Origin: DASSUC01 sp035649895
GTDB taxonomy: Bacteria; Actinomycetota; Actinomycetes; Mycobacteriales; Micromonosporaceae
Reading direction: 5' to 3'
Assembly: GCA_035649895.1 (NCBI GenBank)
Contig: DASRIS010000113.1
Span: 1-46,110, forward strand
DNA: 46,110 nt
The notes under the pieces are model-generated. The model saw only the letters and a program-made list of their open reading frames with translations, was not told the origin of the DNA and searched no databases. Shown here in pieces: positions 1-8,393 of this stretch (the first letter of the stretch is position 1; the number at the start of each line of letters is the position of its first letter). Both the position numbers and the translations under genes were made by a program.

Positions 1-354
1 CAGAAGCGGGAGATCGAGGCGTCGGCGTACCGGATCGCGCAGGAGATAGACTCGGCCGAGCGGGTGGTGGTCGGCCTGAACCGGTTCGCGTTGGACGAGG
101 AGGAGCCCTACCAGCCGCTGCGGGTGGACCCGGCGATCGAGGCGGAGCAGGCGGCCCGCCTGGACGCCCTGCGCCGCGACCGCGACGGCGCGGCGGTGCG
201 CCGGGCGCTGGGGGAGCTGCGCGCGGCCGCGGGCGGCAAGGACAACGTCCTCTACCCGATGCGCGATGCGTTGCGGGCGCGGGCAACGGTCGGCGAGGTG
301 TGCGACGCCCTGCGTGAGGTGTGGGGCCGGTACCAGCCGACCGAACGCCTCTGA
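1..354 (+). CDS. Acyl-CoA mutase large subunit, C-terminal end (partial)
   Basis: Only the last 117 residues are in the window; the 5' end is off the left edge. The reading frame is open from base 1 and ends in TGA. The sequence (KREIEASAYRIAQEID near the start, GLNRF, then LRVDPAIEAEQAARLDALR and a final LREVWGRYQP) matches the end of the TIM-barrel part of the methylmalonyl-CoA/isobutyryl-CoA mutase family. The protein stops right after the barrel with no B12-binding domain. It is therefore the large-subunit type whose cobalamin domain is a separate polypeptide, rather than a one-chain mutase. In cells this family performs adenosylcobalamin-dependent carbon-skeleton rearrangement of acyl-CoAs. 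Family is clear; exact substrate (methylmalonyl, isobutyryl or other) cannot be told from this end. Confidence 0.85.
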   Translation, partial: QKREIEASAYRIAQEIDSAERVVVGLNRFALDEEEPYQPLRVDPAIEAEQAARLDALRRDRDGAAVRRALGELRAAAGGKDNVLYPMRDALRARATVGEVCDALREVWGRYQPTERL

Positions 355-826
355 CGCCGCCCGTTCGGGTGGTTTGGCTTCGTTCGGGCAGCCTTTGCCG
401 ATCCGCCGAACATCTCGGGAATGCCTGGGGTGGGAGTTGGGTAAGAACGGACCACGTGTCCGCCGCCGGTCGACCGGCCGATGCGACTTTTCGTCCGGTG
501 CGGCGGCCGTAAGGACGTTTCCTGGCGGGCCGGCTGCTGGCGGTGCGGGCGCCGGGTGGCCTGGGCCGTGTGTTGGCGTGCCCGCCTACCTGGGCGAACG
601 TGCTACTGGTGACGTTCGGAGATCGTCACCCACTGTAGGAGGTACGGGACAGATGTCGGTGACCGAGCGACCGACTATGGACGTCCCAACCCCTGGAAAG
701 CCGCCCTATCAAGGGTTTTGTGACGCAGCGCATTTTGATCATGACGGGATTGATGTTGCGCTCCGTCACCGTTTCGGGTCTAGGCTGTCCGAGTCCCGTC
801 CATCCCGCGTAGATCGAGAAACTGAC
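355..826 (+). promoter_or_regulatory. Intergenic region with likely promoter of the M20 amidohydrolase gene
   Basis: About 470 bases without a confident gene. A TAGGCT -10 hexamer at 781-786 with a TTGCGC -35-like box at 756-761 (19-bp spacer) would put a start site about 34 nt before the chosen GTG at 827. A perfect AGGAGG at 637-642 sits 10 nt before an ATG at 653 that is in frame with the downstream gene, so a longer N-terminus (58 extra residues) is an alternative. That extension has no family similarity that I recognise. Confidence 0.4.
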
Positions 827-2089
827 GTGCCGAGTGCGCTGACGCTGCCAAAGAGCAGCCCACTGACGTCGTCCTGGCCCGAGACCCCTCCGGGGGCGGA
901 CCCGCTGCCCGGCCAGCTTGACCGCTGGCTTGCGGCGCGCGGCGCTGAGCTAGTAGCGATCCGACGCCACATCCATGCGCACCCGGAGCTTTCCCACCGC
1001 GAGTTTGAGACGGCCGACCTGGTCGCCCGCAAGCTGAAGGCCGCCGGCCTGTCTCCGCGGTTCCTGCCCCGGGGCAACGGCGTGATCTGTGACGTCGGGC
1101 GCGGTGACCGGGTGGTGGCGCTCCGCGCCGACCTGGACGCGCTGCCCTTGCCGGACACCAAGGACGTGCCGTACCGCTCCACTGTGGATGGTGCGGCGCA
1201 CGCCTGCGGCCATGACGTGCACACCACGATCCTGCTCGGCGTCGGCATGGCCCTGGCCCAGCTGGCGGAGCGGGACGAGCTGCCGGGCCGGGTCCGGCTG
1301 CTGTTCCAGCCGGCGGAGGAGGCCATGCCCTCCGGCGCGCCGGAGGTGATCAGCGCCGGTGGGCTCAAGGACGCGGTCGCGATCTTCGCGCTGCACTGCG
1401 CCCCGCAGCTGCCGGTCGGGCTCGTCGGCGTGCGGTCCGGCCCGTTCACCGCGGCGGCGGACACGGTCGAGGTCAAGCTGACCGGCCGCGGCGGCCACAC
1501 CGCGCGCCCGCACCTCACCGCAGACCTGGTCAACGCGCTGGGTCGGGTCGTCGTCGACGTCCCGTCGCTGCTGGACCGGCGGGTCGACCCGCGGGCCGGC
1601 CTGTCCATGGTCTGGGGCGTGGTCCGGGCCGGCGAGGCGTACAACGCGATCCCGATCGAAGGGCAGGCAAAGGGCACCCTGCGGGTGCTCAACCGGGACG
1701 CGTGGCGGGACGCTCCACAGCTGATCACACAGCTGATCAAGGACGTGGTGGCGACCACCGGCGCGGGCGTCGAGGTGAAGTACACCCGCGGGGTGCCGCC
1801 GGTGGTCAACGACCGGATGGCCACCGCGATCATCGCCGGTGCGGCCGGAGCGGCACTCGGCGCCGACCGCGTGGTCGAGGCCGAGATCAGCATGTGCGGC
1901 GAGGACTTCGCGTTCTACCTGGACCACGTGCCCGGGACGATGATCCGCCTCGGCACCGGCATCCCCGGCTCCGAGGTCAAGATGGACATCCACCAGTCCG
2001 GGTTCGATGTCGACGAGCGAGCCATCGGGTACGGCGTGCGGGTCATGGTGCACACCGCCCTGGGCGCGCTGTCCGCCGGCGCCTTCTAG
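827..2089 (+). CDS. M20D-family amidohydrolase (N-acyl amino acid/hippurate hydrolase-like)
   Basis: A 420-residue metal-dependent amidohydrolase of the M20D group, which removes acyl groups from N-acyl amino acids or related amides in the cytoplasm. Visible motifs: HIHAHPELS near residue 50, LRADLDALP, ACGHDVHTT with Cys127 and His129 as metal ligands, FQPAEEAMPSGA with the catalytic Glu pair, LHCAP, and the small lid-domain motif GRGGHTARPH. A final MCGEDFAFYL also fits the family. Length is typical. I chose the GTG at 827 because the sequence before it (from an ATG at 653) is not family-like and contains a good -10 box; the ATG at 653 has the better ribosome binding site, so the start is open. 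A strong hairpin terminator follows at 2188-2218. The substrate is unknown. Confidence 0.88.
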   Translation: MPSALTLPKSSPLTSSWPETPPGADPLPGQLDRWLAARGAELVAIRRHIHAHPELSHREFETADLVARKLKAAGLSPRFLPRGNGVICDVGRGDRVVALRADLDALPLPDTKDVPYRSTVDGAAHACGHDVHTTILLGVGMALAQLAERDELPGRVRLLFQPAEEAMPSGAPEVISAGGLKDAVAIFALHCAPQLPVGLVGVRSGPFTAAADTVEVKLTGRGGHTARPHLTADLVNALGRVVVDVPSLLDRRVDPRAGLSMVWGVVRAGEAYNAIPIEGQAKGTLRVLNRDAWRDAPQLITQLIKDVVATTGAGVEVKYTRGVPPVVNDRMATAIIAGAAGAALGADRVVEAEISMCGEDFAFYLDHVPGTMIRLGTGIPGSEVKMDIHQSGFDVDERAIGYGVRVMVHTALGALSAGAF

Positions 2090-2187
2090 CCCGGCGCGCC
2101 AAGCCGCCAGCTGGCGCGCTCGCTGGACCGGCTAGCCCGGCGTCGCTAAGCCGGCGCGCGGTGGCTGGCCGGTGTGCGCCGGTCGGG

Positions 2188-2218
2188 CCGTAGGGCCTGC
2201 GTGGGCAGGCCCTACCGG
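2188..2218 (+). terminator. Hairpin terminator after the amidohydrolase gene
   Basis: GTAGGGCCTGC (2190-2200) and GCAGGCCCTAC (2205-2215) form a perfect 11-bp stem with a 4-nt loop, extendable by two pairs across a bulge. There is no U-tract, which is common for GC-rich actinobacterial terminators. It sits about 100 bases after the stop codon and just before the next promoter. Confidence 0.7.
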
Positions 2219-2242
2219 CGCGAAGTCGATCCTCCTGGTGCA

Positions 2243-2271
2243 TCGACATCAGTGCGTATACCCACTAGCTT
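2243..2271 (+). promoter_or_regulatory. Promoter of the 2278 gene, leaderless
   Basis: TCGACA (2243-2248) and TAGCTT (2266-2271) are separated by exactly 17 bp, close to the housekeeping sigma consensus. The ATG at 2278 begins 6 nt after the -10 box and no ribosome binding site precedes it, so the transcript is probably leaderless. Confidence 0.65.
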
Positions 2272-2277
2272 GCGCCC

Positions 2278-4620
2278 ATGGTGACCGAGCTACGGGTACA
2301 CGGGGTCAGCGGCGGCTCAGCCGAGAGCGTGCTGGACCGGCCGCTGCTGCGGCGGGTGGCCGGCGACGGCAGCGCCGGCTTCCACGCCCCGCATCCGGCC
2401 TACCCGGCGCAGCCTGGCCCGGGCGGGGCGCGGCTGGAGGCGTACCGCTGGGGTGCCTTGACGGCGGGCGCCGCGGCCCGGGCCCTGTGGCTGCTGCTGC
2501 TCCCCTTCATGCTGGCCAACCTCACGATGTGGCTGCGCCCGCCGGCCGGTGCGGGCCCGACCCGGCTGATGCGGGCGCTGGCCCGCATCGTCGCGCTGAG
2601 CGTGACGGCCACGTTCGTGCTGTCGGTGGTGGGCGTCTCGATGGACCTGGTCGGCTGGCAGTGCACGGTGCCAGGGAGCCGGTGCGTGGCGGACCGGCCC
2701 TACCTGGCGGTGCTCACCGGGCTCTCGCTCGGCCAGCGGCTCGCCCTCACCAGCCTGGTGCCGATGCTCGTGGTCGGCCTGCTGTGGTTCCTGGCCCGGC
2801 GCACCTGGACCCGGTACGAGGGCTATCCGGCGCCGCCGACCGGCGCCGGCGACGGGCTCGCCCACCCCTGCTTCTGGAACGGCAGGTCGCTCGTTGGGCG
2901 GCTGCGCGCGGTGCACATCGCCGCGGCGTTCGGGGTGATCTGCGCGGTCCTGCTGGGGGTCGTGGTCCCGCGGGACCGCTCGACCGCCGGTCCGGCGGGC
3001 TGGCTGGCGCCCGCCGGGCTCGCACTGGCCGCGGCGACCGCGGCGCTGCTGCTCGCCTGCCTGCTGGTCCTGTGCCTGAACCAGTTCGTCGACCGCGACT
3101 CCCCGGCCCGGTGGGCCGAGGGCGCCATGGCGGGGCTGCGCACCGTCGCGCTCCTCCTCACCGCCATGACCCTCGGGTACGCGGCGTGGCCGCGCCCGGA
3201 CTGGTCGCCAACGGGTGGGCTGCCGGGCTACGGCAGCACCGTGATCGCCGTCTTCGCCGCGCAGGGCGGGCTGCTTGCGGTGTTCGGGCTGGTCTGCCTC
3301 GTGCTGCGGCGTCGCGGCGCAGCCCTGCTGGGACTGGCCGGCCCGATCGTGGGCTCGCTGGCCGTGGGCCTGTCCGCCGCGTTCAGCGCCGGGCTGTCGT
3401 ACCGGGTGGCGGACTTCCTCGACCGCGACGACAAGCCCAGCCTGCCGGAGCCCAGTGGGGCGCCGCCGGCCACGGCGTCCACACTGGACCCGCCGGCGTC
3501 GTACGAGTGGGCGGCGCTCGGTTTCCTGCTGCTGGTCGCCGTCGTGGCGGTGGTCGCGCTGGTGGGCCGGGCGTCGGTGGTACGGCGGCTGCGGGCCGAG
3601 GCGGCCAAGGTGACCGACGCGGACTTCCCCGGCCGCCGGGCCGACGACCCGGGCCGGGCCGCAGCGATCGACGTGGCGGTGGCCAAGGCCCGGCTCACCA
3701 ACCGCATCGGGCCGCTGGTCGGGCTGGCGTACGTGCCACTGGCCCTGGTAGCGGCGGTGATGACCGGGCTGGCGCTGGCCGGCCTGCGCCCGGTGGAGGA
3801 GACCGCGACCAGGTCCTGGCCGGCCGGGCTGCTGTCCGGCGGCATCACGCTGGGCACCTACCTGATCGGCCTGACCATCCTCGGCCTGGTCGTGCTGGGC
3901 GTGCTCGCCTACCGGTACGAGAACGTGCGGCGGGTGGTCGGGGTGGCCTGGGACCTGGGCACGTTCTGGCCGCGCGGGGCGCACCCGCTGGCCCCACCCT
4001 GCTACGCCGAGCGGGTCGTCCCGGAGCTCGTCAAGCGAACGTCGTTCCTGGCCGGTCAGGGCGGCGTCGTGCTCTCCGGGCACAGCCAGGGCTCGGTGCT
4101 CGTCGCAGCGACCGCGCTCCAGCTGCCGCCGCAGTGGCGCCGGCGCACCGCGCTGGTGACGTACGGGTCCCCACTGGCGCGGCTCTACGCCTCGTTCTTC
4201 CCGGCGTTCGTGGATGCAGGGGTGCTGGCCGAGGTCGGTGGCGCGGTCACCGCCCCCGGCCAGCCGCCCCGCTGGGTGAACCTCTGGCGGGACACCGACC
4301 CGATCGGCGGCCCGGTGCAGGTAGCAGGCGTGGACCAGCGGCTGCGCGACCCGGCCGGGTTCGACATCCCACCCGGCGACACCGTCCACCCCGCGGTGGC
4401 CGGGCACTCCGGCTACCCGGACGAGGACGAGTTCGACGCGGTCGTGGCCCGGCTGGCCGAGCGGGTCCGGCAGGCGCCGCCAGCGACCGCGGAGCCGGCT
4501 CCTGCCGGGCCGGCGGCTGCGGAGCCGGCGGCTGCCGAGCTGCGAGCGGCGGCGTCAGGGGCTACGGAACCGGCGGCTGGGGAGCCGGGGCACCGGCGTG
4601 GCCAGGCGGCGGCGCGCTGA
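2278..4620 (+). CDS. Multi-pass membrane protein with C-terminal alpha/beta-hydrolase (lipase-like) domain
   Basis: A 780-residue protein of unknown function. Residues 60-580 hold roughly nine to ten hydrophobic segments separated by charged loops. After them a soluble part contains VVLSGHSQGS, a G-x-S-x-G nucleophile elbow with Ser603, followed by LVTYGSPLARLY and WVNLWRDTDPIGG. These are typical of lipase/esterase cores (PGAP1- or class 3 lipase-like); a late GHSGYP near residue 709 could supply the His. The N-terminus starts with TELRVHGVSGG, itself an alpha/beta-hydrolase-like first strand, so the fold may be assembled from both ends around the membrane part. The last 60 residues are Ala/Pro-rich and overlap the convergent lipoprotein gene by 59 bases. 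Start chosen from the leaderless promoter. Hydrolase activity is inferred; the substrate, possibly a membrane lipid, is unknown. Confidence 0.75.
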   Translation: MVTELRVHGVSGGSAESVLDRPLLRRVAGDGSAGFHAPHPAYPAQPGPGGARLEAYRWGALTAGAAARALWLLLLPFMLANLTMWLRPPAGAGPTRLMRALARIVALSVTATFVLSVVGVSMDLVGWQCTVPGSRCVADRPYLAVLTGLSLGQRLALTSLVPMLVVGLLWFLARRTWTRYEGYPAPPTGAGDGLAHPCFWNGRSLVGRLRAVHIAAAFGVICAVLLGVVVPRDRSTAGPAGWLAPAGLALAAATAALLLACLLVLCLNQFVDRDSPARWAEGAMAGLRTVALLLTAMTLGYAAWPRPDWSPTGGLPGYGSTVIAVFAAQGGLLAVFGLVCLVLRRRGAALLGLAGPIVGSLAVGLSAAFSAGLSYRVADFLDRDDKPSLPEPSGAPPATASTLDPPASYEWAALGFLLLVAVVAVVALVGRASVVRRLRAEAAKVTDADFPGRRADDPGRAAAIDVAVAKARLTNRIGPLVGLAYVPLALVAAVMTGLALAGLRPVEETATRSWPAGLLSGGITLGTYLIGLTILGLVVLGVLAYRYENVRRVVGVAWDLGTFWPRGAHPLAPPCYAERVVPELVKRTSFLAGQGGVVLSGHSQGSVLVAATALQLPPQWRRRTALVTYGSPLARLYASFFPAFVDAGVLAEVGGAVTAPGQPPRWVNLWRDTDPIGGPVQVAGVDQRLRDPAGFDIPPGDTVHPAVAGHSGYPDEDEFDAVVARLAERVRQAPPATAEPAPAGPAAAEPAAAELRAAASGATEPAAGEPGHRRGQAAAR

Positions 4621-5518
4621 CCGGTCCGGGGCGCCGGCGCCGCAGCAGCCAGATCAGCAGCACCACGGGCAGGCCCGTCACGACCGCGAACGGCAGCAGG
4701 AAGCCGAGCACGGCCAGCAGGATCTGCATCGCGCCGAGGAACGCGCCCCACCCGGCCGCAAGGCCCGCCAGGAAGCCGGGCTCCCGCTCCTTGGGCGGTG
4801 CCGCGGCGTCCGGTCCGAGCAGGTGCACGGTGACCGTGGACAGCGCGGTGAGGTCGGCCAGCCGCCGCTTGCGCGCCTCCAGCGCCGCGAGCTCGCCCTC
4901 CCGCTTGGCCAGCTCGGCCTCGATGGAGACGATCTCGCCCAGGTTGTTCGCCTGCCCGAGCAGCGCCCGGGTGCGCGCCACGCTGGCCCGCTGCGACTGG
5001 ATGCGGGCGTCGAGGTCGACCACCGCCTCGGTGACGTCCTCGGTGCTCAGCGCGCGGCGCTCCTCGGTGCCGAGCCTCGCCAGCCCGTCCACGGCCTGGC
5101 TGAACCTGCCGGCCGGCACGCGCAGCGTCAGGTGCGCCTCAGACCGCCTGTCATTGCTGGTCCGCCGGTCCGAGCCGACGAAGCCGCCGGCGCCAGCCGC
5201 CAGCTCGGTCGCCCGGGACGCCGCCTCGTCCACGTCGGTCACCCGGACTGTCAGCTCACCGGTGTAGACGATCGACCGGGTGTCCAGGTTCAGCTTGGCC
5301 GGCGTACCGGCGCCCGCGCCCGGCTGCGCCGGGTCGCCCTGCTTGCCGGGCTGTGCCGGGTCGCCCTGGCTGCCCGGCGCGCCGGCGTCGCCGCGTTCGG
5401 CAGGACCGCCCGCCGGGGCGGCGCTCTCGTCGCTCCCTGCCGAGCAGCCGGTGAGCACCAGCGCCGCACCGAGCACCGCCACCGCGAGACCGAGCCGGCT
5501 CCGCATCCTCGTACGCAT
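4562..5518 (-). CDS. DUF4349-type lipoprotein
   Basis: A 318-residue secreted lipoprotein. It starts with Arg-rich residues, a hydrophobic stretch and a lipobox ending LVLTGC (Cys25), so it should be lipidated on the outer face of the membrane. Residues 30-75 are a Gly/Pro/Gln linker with a duplicated GDPAQPG motif. The domain from about 80 (SIVYTGELTVRV) through a long helical coiled coil (AELAKREGELAALEARKRRLADL) to TVTVHLLGP matches DUF4349. A hydrophobic segment near residues 255-295 followed by RRRR is a C-terminal membrane anchor. Start chosen at the ATG preceded by GGGAGGGG; an upstream in-frame start at 5602 lacks this. Its 3' end overlaps the convergent gene by 59 bases. The function of DUF4349 proteins is not established. 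Confidence 0.82.
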   Translation of the reverse strand: MRTRMRSRLGLAVAVLGAALVLTGCSAGSDESAAPAGGPAERGDAGAPGSQGDPAQPGKQGDPAQPGAGAGTPAKLNLDTRSIVYTGELTVRVTDVDEAASRATELAAGAGGFVGSDRRTSNDRRSEAHLTLRVPAGRFSQAVDGLARLGTEERRALSTEDVTEAVVDLDARIQSQRASVARTRALLGQANNLGEIVSIEAELAKREGELAALEARKRRLADLTALSTVTVHLLGPDAAAPPKEREPGFLAGLAAGWGAFLGAMQILLAVLGFLLPFAVVTGLPVVLLIWLLRRRRPGPVSAPPPGHAGAPAPQPPVP

Positions 5519-5625
5519 AACCCCTCCCGAGACTTGTCTTGACAGCGGTGGGACGGGCCGCGCCACTGCCGTGGTTCCGGCAGACTCGGCCAGTAGCGTC
5601 ACGATTCAGCAGCGAAGGAGCCACG

Positions 5626-6258
5626 ATGCGACTGACAAAGTTCTCGCACTCCTGCGTACGGCTGGAGCGCGACGGTGCGGTGCTGGTCATCGACCCCGGC
5701 GCGTTCACCGAGCCCGAGGCGCTGGACGGCGTCGACGCCGTGCTCATCACCCATGAGCACTTCGACCATCTTGACGTGGACAAGCTCGCCGACGCACTGG
5801 GCAGGCGGCCGTCCGTGGCCGTCTACACCCACCCCGAGGTGGTCGGCAAGCTGGCCGGCCTCGCCGGGGTCGTGCACACCGTCAGCTCCGGGGAGAGCTT
5901 CACCGCGGCCGGCTTTGCGGTCCGGGCGTACGGCGGGTGGCACGCCGTGATCCATCCCGACATCCCTGGCGTGCCGAACCTGGGGTTCCTGGTCGAGGAG
6001 TCGATCTACCACCCGGGTGACTCGTTCGACGTGCCGGAGGGCGCGTCGGTGGAGACCCTGTTCGTGCCGGTCAGCGCCCCGTGGCTGAAGCTGTCCGAGT
6101 CGGTCGAGTTCCTCCGGGCAGTGGCGCCGCGGCGGGCGTACGCCCTGCACGACTGCCTGCTCAGCGACGCGGGCGGCAAGGTCACCGACAGCGTCATGTC
6201 CCGGCTGGTCAAGTGCGAGTACGCCCGGCTGGCTCCCGGCTCCACAGTGGCCGCCTAG
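5626..6258 (+). CDS. MBL-fold metal-dependent hydrolase
   Basis: A 210-residue metallo-beta-lactamase-fold protein of the small UlaG/YtnP-like type. The metal motif THEHFDHLD gives His43, His45, Asp47 and His48. GWHAVIHPD and YHPGDSF (a later Asp ligand) follow, and the end has ALHDCLLSD. The ATG has a good site, GAAGGAG at 5614-5620, 5 nt upstream; a -10 box TAGCGT lies at 5594-5599. It is divergent from the lipoprotein gene with about 107 bases between starts. It probably hydrolyses a small ester, lactone or phosphodiester in the cytoplasm; the substrate cannot be read from sequence. Confidence 0.85.
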   Translation: MRLTKFSHSCVRLERDGAVLVIDPGAFTEPEALDGVDAVLITHEHFDHLDVDKLADALGRRPSVAVYTHPEVVGKLAGLAGVVHTVSSGESFTAAGFAVRAYGGWHAVIHPDIPGVPNLGFLVEESIYHPGDSFDVPEGASVETLFVPVSAPWLKLSESVEFLRAVAPRRAYALHDCLLSDAGGKVTDSVMSRLVKCEYARLAPGSTVAA

Positions 6259-6604
6259 CCACCCCTCCCCGCGACCGGCCCGGCAGGCAGCCACCTGGTC
6301 ACGGCAGGCGTGTGCTGTGGGCCCTCATGCTCTGCACCATCTGTGCTAGCAGAGCCGCGTATCGACCCGGGCCAGCCAGGTGCGATGCCACAACCGCCTG
6401 GACTCTGCCAGCGGCAATGGTGCAGAGCATAAGGACGCGTACCACCCTTCCATCCGGTCAGAGCAGCTCCAGCCACAGCGTGGAAGGTAGGACCTCACCG
6501 AGCGGGGTGACCCTTTCGGCCACCTCGGCCTCGACACCGCAGCGACCGTTGCGGCATAGGCAACTTTTCTCGATCGGAGAACCCCGAGCGCCTAGGCTGG
6601 ACAG
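6259..6604. other. Intergenic region with inverted repeats
   Basis: 346 bases without a convincing gene. It carries the 104-bp inverted-repeat element listed at 6327-6430, and the promoter of the next gene at its right end (TAGGCT at 6593-6598). Confidence 0.5.
6327..6430. repeat. 104-bp element bounded by 14-bp perfect inverted repeats
   Basis: ATGCTCTGCACCAT at 6327-6340 is exactly mirrored by ATGGTGCAGAGCAT at 6417-6430. The left arm can also pair locally: GCTCTGC (6329-6335) with GCAGAGC (6349-6355). The two pairings exclude each other. It could be a small non-autonomous mobile element or an RNA structure; no clear target-site duplication is visible. Confidence 0.6.
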
Positions 6605-7474
6605 GTGGACGACGTGCCGGCTGAGGTCGCCGACCGCCTCTACACGGTGCCGCCCGAGGGGTTCGTGGCGGCCCGCACCGAGGCGGCCGCTGCGGCGCTT
6701 GAAGCGGGCGAGCGCGAGCGCGCCGCCGCAATCGGCAAGCTGCGCAAGCCCACCGTCGCCGCCTGGCTCGTCAACCTCCTCGCCATCGAGCGGCCCGAGC
6801 AGGTGCGGGAGCTGACCGAGCTGTCCGCCGCGCTGCGCTCCGCCCAGCGTGAGCTGCGCGGGGCCGAGCTGCGCGAGCTGACCACCCGGCGCCGATCGGT
6901 CGTAGCGAGGCTGGTCGCCCAGGCGCAGGAGCTGGCGGTCCGCGCCAACCCGGCACTCGCCCGGGCGAAGCTGCCGCTCGCCGAGGTGGAGGAGACGCTC
7001 GGCGCGGCGCTGGCCGAGCCGGAGGCGGCGGACGCGGTGCGCTCCGGCCGGCTGACGAAGACGCTGGACTACGCGGGCTTCGGCGAGGTGCCCCGGCCGC
7101 AGCTGCGGGTCGTCACCGCCGACTTCACTGCCGAGCCGACCGAGGCTGCCCCGTCCCGGCCCCGGCCCCGGCCCGGGCGGCGCAGCGTGGAGCGGGAGCT
7201 GGCGGCGGCGCGTACCGAGGAGGAGAAGGCCCGGGTAGAGCTGGAGCGGGCCGTGGCGGCCGAGGCCGACGGCGCCCGTGAGCTGGCCGAAGCGGAGGCC
7301 GCCCTGGCCGAGGCGCAGCGCCGCCGTAGCGCCGCCGAGACGGAGCTGAGCCGGCGCAAGCTCGCCCGCAAGACAGCCGAACGGAACGTCAGTGCGGCGC
7401 TGCGCCGGGTAGGCGCGGCCGAGGGGGCACTGGCCGAGCTGGACATCGGTCCCGCCCGAGGGGGCACCGGCTGA
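6605..7474 (+). CDS. Conserved hypothetical coiled-coil protein
   Basis: A 289-residue Ala/Glu/Arg-rich protein without recognisable catalytic motifs. Residues 1-60 contain RKPTVAAWLVNLLA, then helices rich in heptad-like patterns; a basic Pro-rich hinge (RPRPRPGRRS) near residue 183 is followed by a long coiled coil (ELAEAEAALAEAQRRRSAAETELSRRKLARKTAERNV). There is no signal peptide or membrane segment, so it is probably cytoplasmic. The GTG start lies 6 nt after a TAGGCT -10 box (6593-6598) with no ribosome binding site, suggesting a leaderless transcript. Similar actinobacterial proteins of this length exist as hypotheticals, but I cannot name a function. Confidence 0.7.
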   Translation: MDDVPAEVADRLYTVPPEGFVAARTEAAAAALEAGERERAAAIGKLRKPTVAAWLVNLLAIERPEQVRELTELSAALRSAQRELRGAELRELTTRRRSVVARLVAQAQELAVRANPALARAKLPLAEVEETLGAALAEPEAADAVRSGRLTKTLDYAGFGEVPRPQLRVVTADFTAEPTEAAPSRPRPRPGRRSVERELAAARTEEEKARVELERAVAAEADGARELAEAEAALAEAQRRRSAAETELSRRKLARKTAERNVSAALRRVGAAEGALAELDIGPARGGTG

Positions 7475-7603
7475 GCTGGGCACCGGGCCCGCCCAGGGCA
7501 CCGCCGGGCTGGACACCGGACCCGGCCGCGGCCAGGGTCGCCGGACCGGGTGACCCAAGCCACATGACAGGCACCCGGCCACCGGGCGTTGCAGAATCAC
7601 CGG

Positions 7604-8371
7604 GTGACCCCGGACCACGCCGCGGCCTGCGCCAAGCGCGGCGTCAACAAGCTCGGTGGCGCGTTCGGCACCTGCCCGAAGACCCTGCGCCGGGCTCGTG
7701 AGCTGGGCCTGACCGGCTGGGCCTTCTATATTGCAGGCCGCGGCGGTGCGCTCGGCGACGTGCGGTCCGACACGGTCGCCGCAGCTCTGGGCTTCATCGC
7801 CCCGGACGCCGTACGCGACGGCTGGGAGGCCGCCCGGCGGGTGGGCCGGCCGGACCAGATCGCCGCGCACAGTCTGGCCGAGTGCTGCCGGTGGGGCCGG
7901 GAGAAGCTGACCGGGGTGCCCGGGCTCGGCCGCCTCGTCGAGCTCGCTGAGCGGACGGCCCTCGCCGCCGACCCGACCGGCCTGCCGCTCTTCGCGGCCT
8001 GGCGGGCGATGCCGGTGCCGGACGACGCGCCGCCCGCGCAGGCCGCGGTCCTGCTGCACCTGCTGCGCGAGCACCGGGGAGGGGCGCACCTGATGGCCGT
8101 ACGGGCGGCCGGGCTGACGCCGGTCGAGGCGATCGTCGCCGGCCCGGACGGGGAGGCCGGGGCGATCTCGTTCGGCTGGCCGGCGCCGTACCCGGTCCGC
8201 ACGCCCCTGCTGCGCCGGCGGGTGTGGGCCGAGGCGCTGACCGACCGGATCGCGGGCGCCGCCTTCCAGGCGTTGGACGTGCCGGAGCGGGGGGAGTTCG
8301 TCAGCCTGCTCGACGCGGCCATGCTGGCGGTGCAGGAGCCCACTGGCGAGCTTCCGGCGGTCACCGGCTGA
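7604..8371 (+). CDS. SCO6745-family hypothetical protein
   Basis: A 255-residue protein resembling the actinobacterial SCO6745 family. Typical landmarks are the early GWAFYIAGRGGALGDV, the mid-protein PLFAAWRAMPVPD, and LLREHRGGAHLMAVRAAGL, in which the EHRGGAH motif is the family hallmark. The family has a helical, winged-helix-like architecture; its biochemical role is unknown. I chose the GTG at 7604, 6 nt after a CAGAAT -10-like hexamer, over an in-frame TTG 15 bases upstream. The gene is convergent with the next one, leaving 22 bases between stops. Confidence 0.75.
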   Translation: MTPDHAAACAKRGVNKLGGAFGTCPKTLRRARELGLTGWAFYIAGRGGALGDVRSDTVAAALGFIAPDAVRDGWEAARRVGRPDQIAAHSLAECCRWGREKLTGVPGLGRLVELAERTALAADPTGLPLFAAWRAMPVPDDAPPAQAAVLLHLLREHRGGAHLMAVRAAGLTPVEAIVAGPDGEAGAISFGWPAPYPVRTPLLRRRVWAEALTDRIAGAAFQALDVPERGEFVSLLDAAMLAVQEPTGELPAVTG

Positions 8372-8393
8372 AGACCAGCAGCGGCGGTGCCGG

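Noticed and set aside
2172..5267. A 1031-codon plus-strand frame across the membrane protein and lipoprotein genes
   Set aside because: It is an out-of-frame shadow with Arg/Gly/Ala-rich translation. The true genes in this span have recognisable domains.
6567..6581. TTCTC-N5-GAGAA palindrome as an operator
   Set aside because: It is short and imperfect and does not match a regulator consensus I know; it may simply overlap the -35 region.
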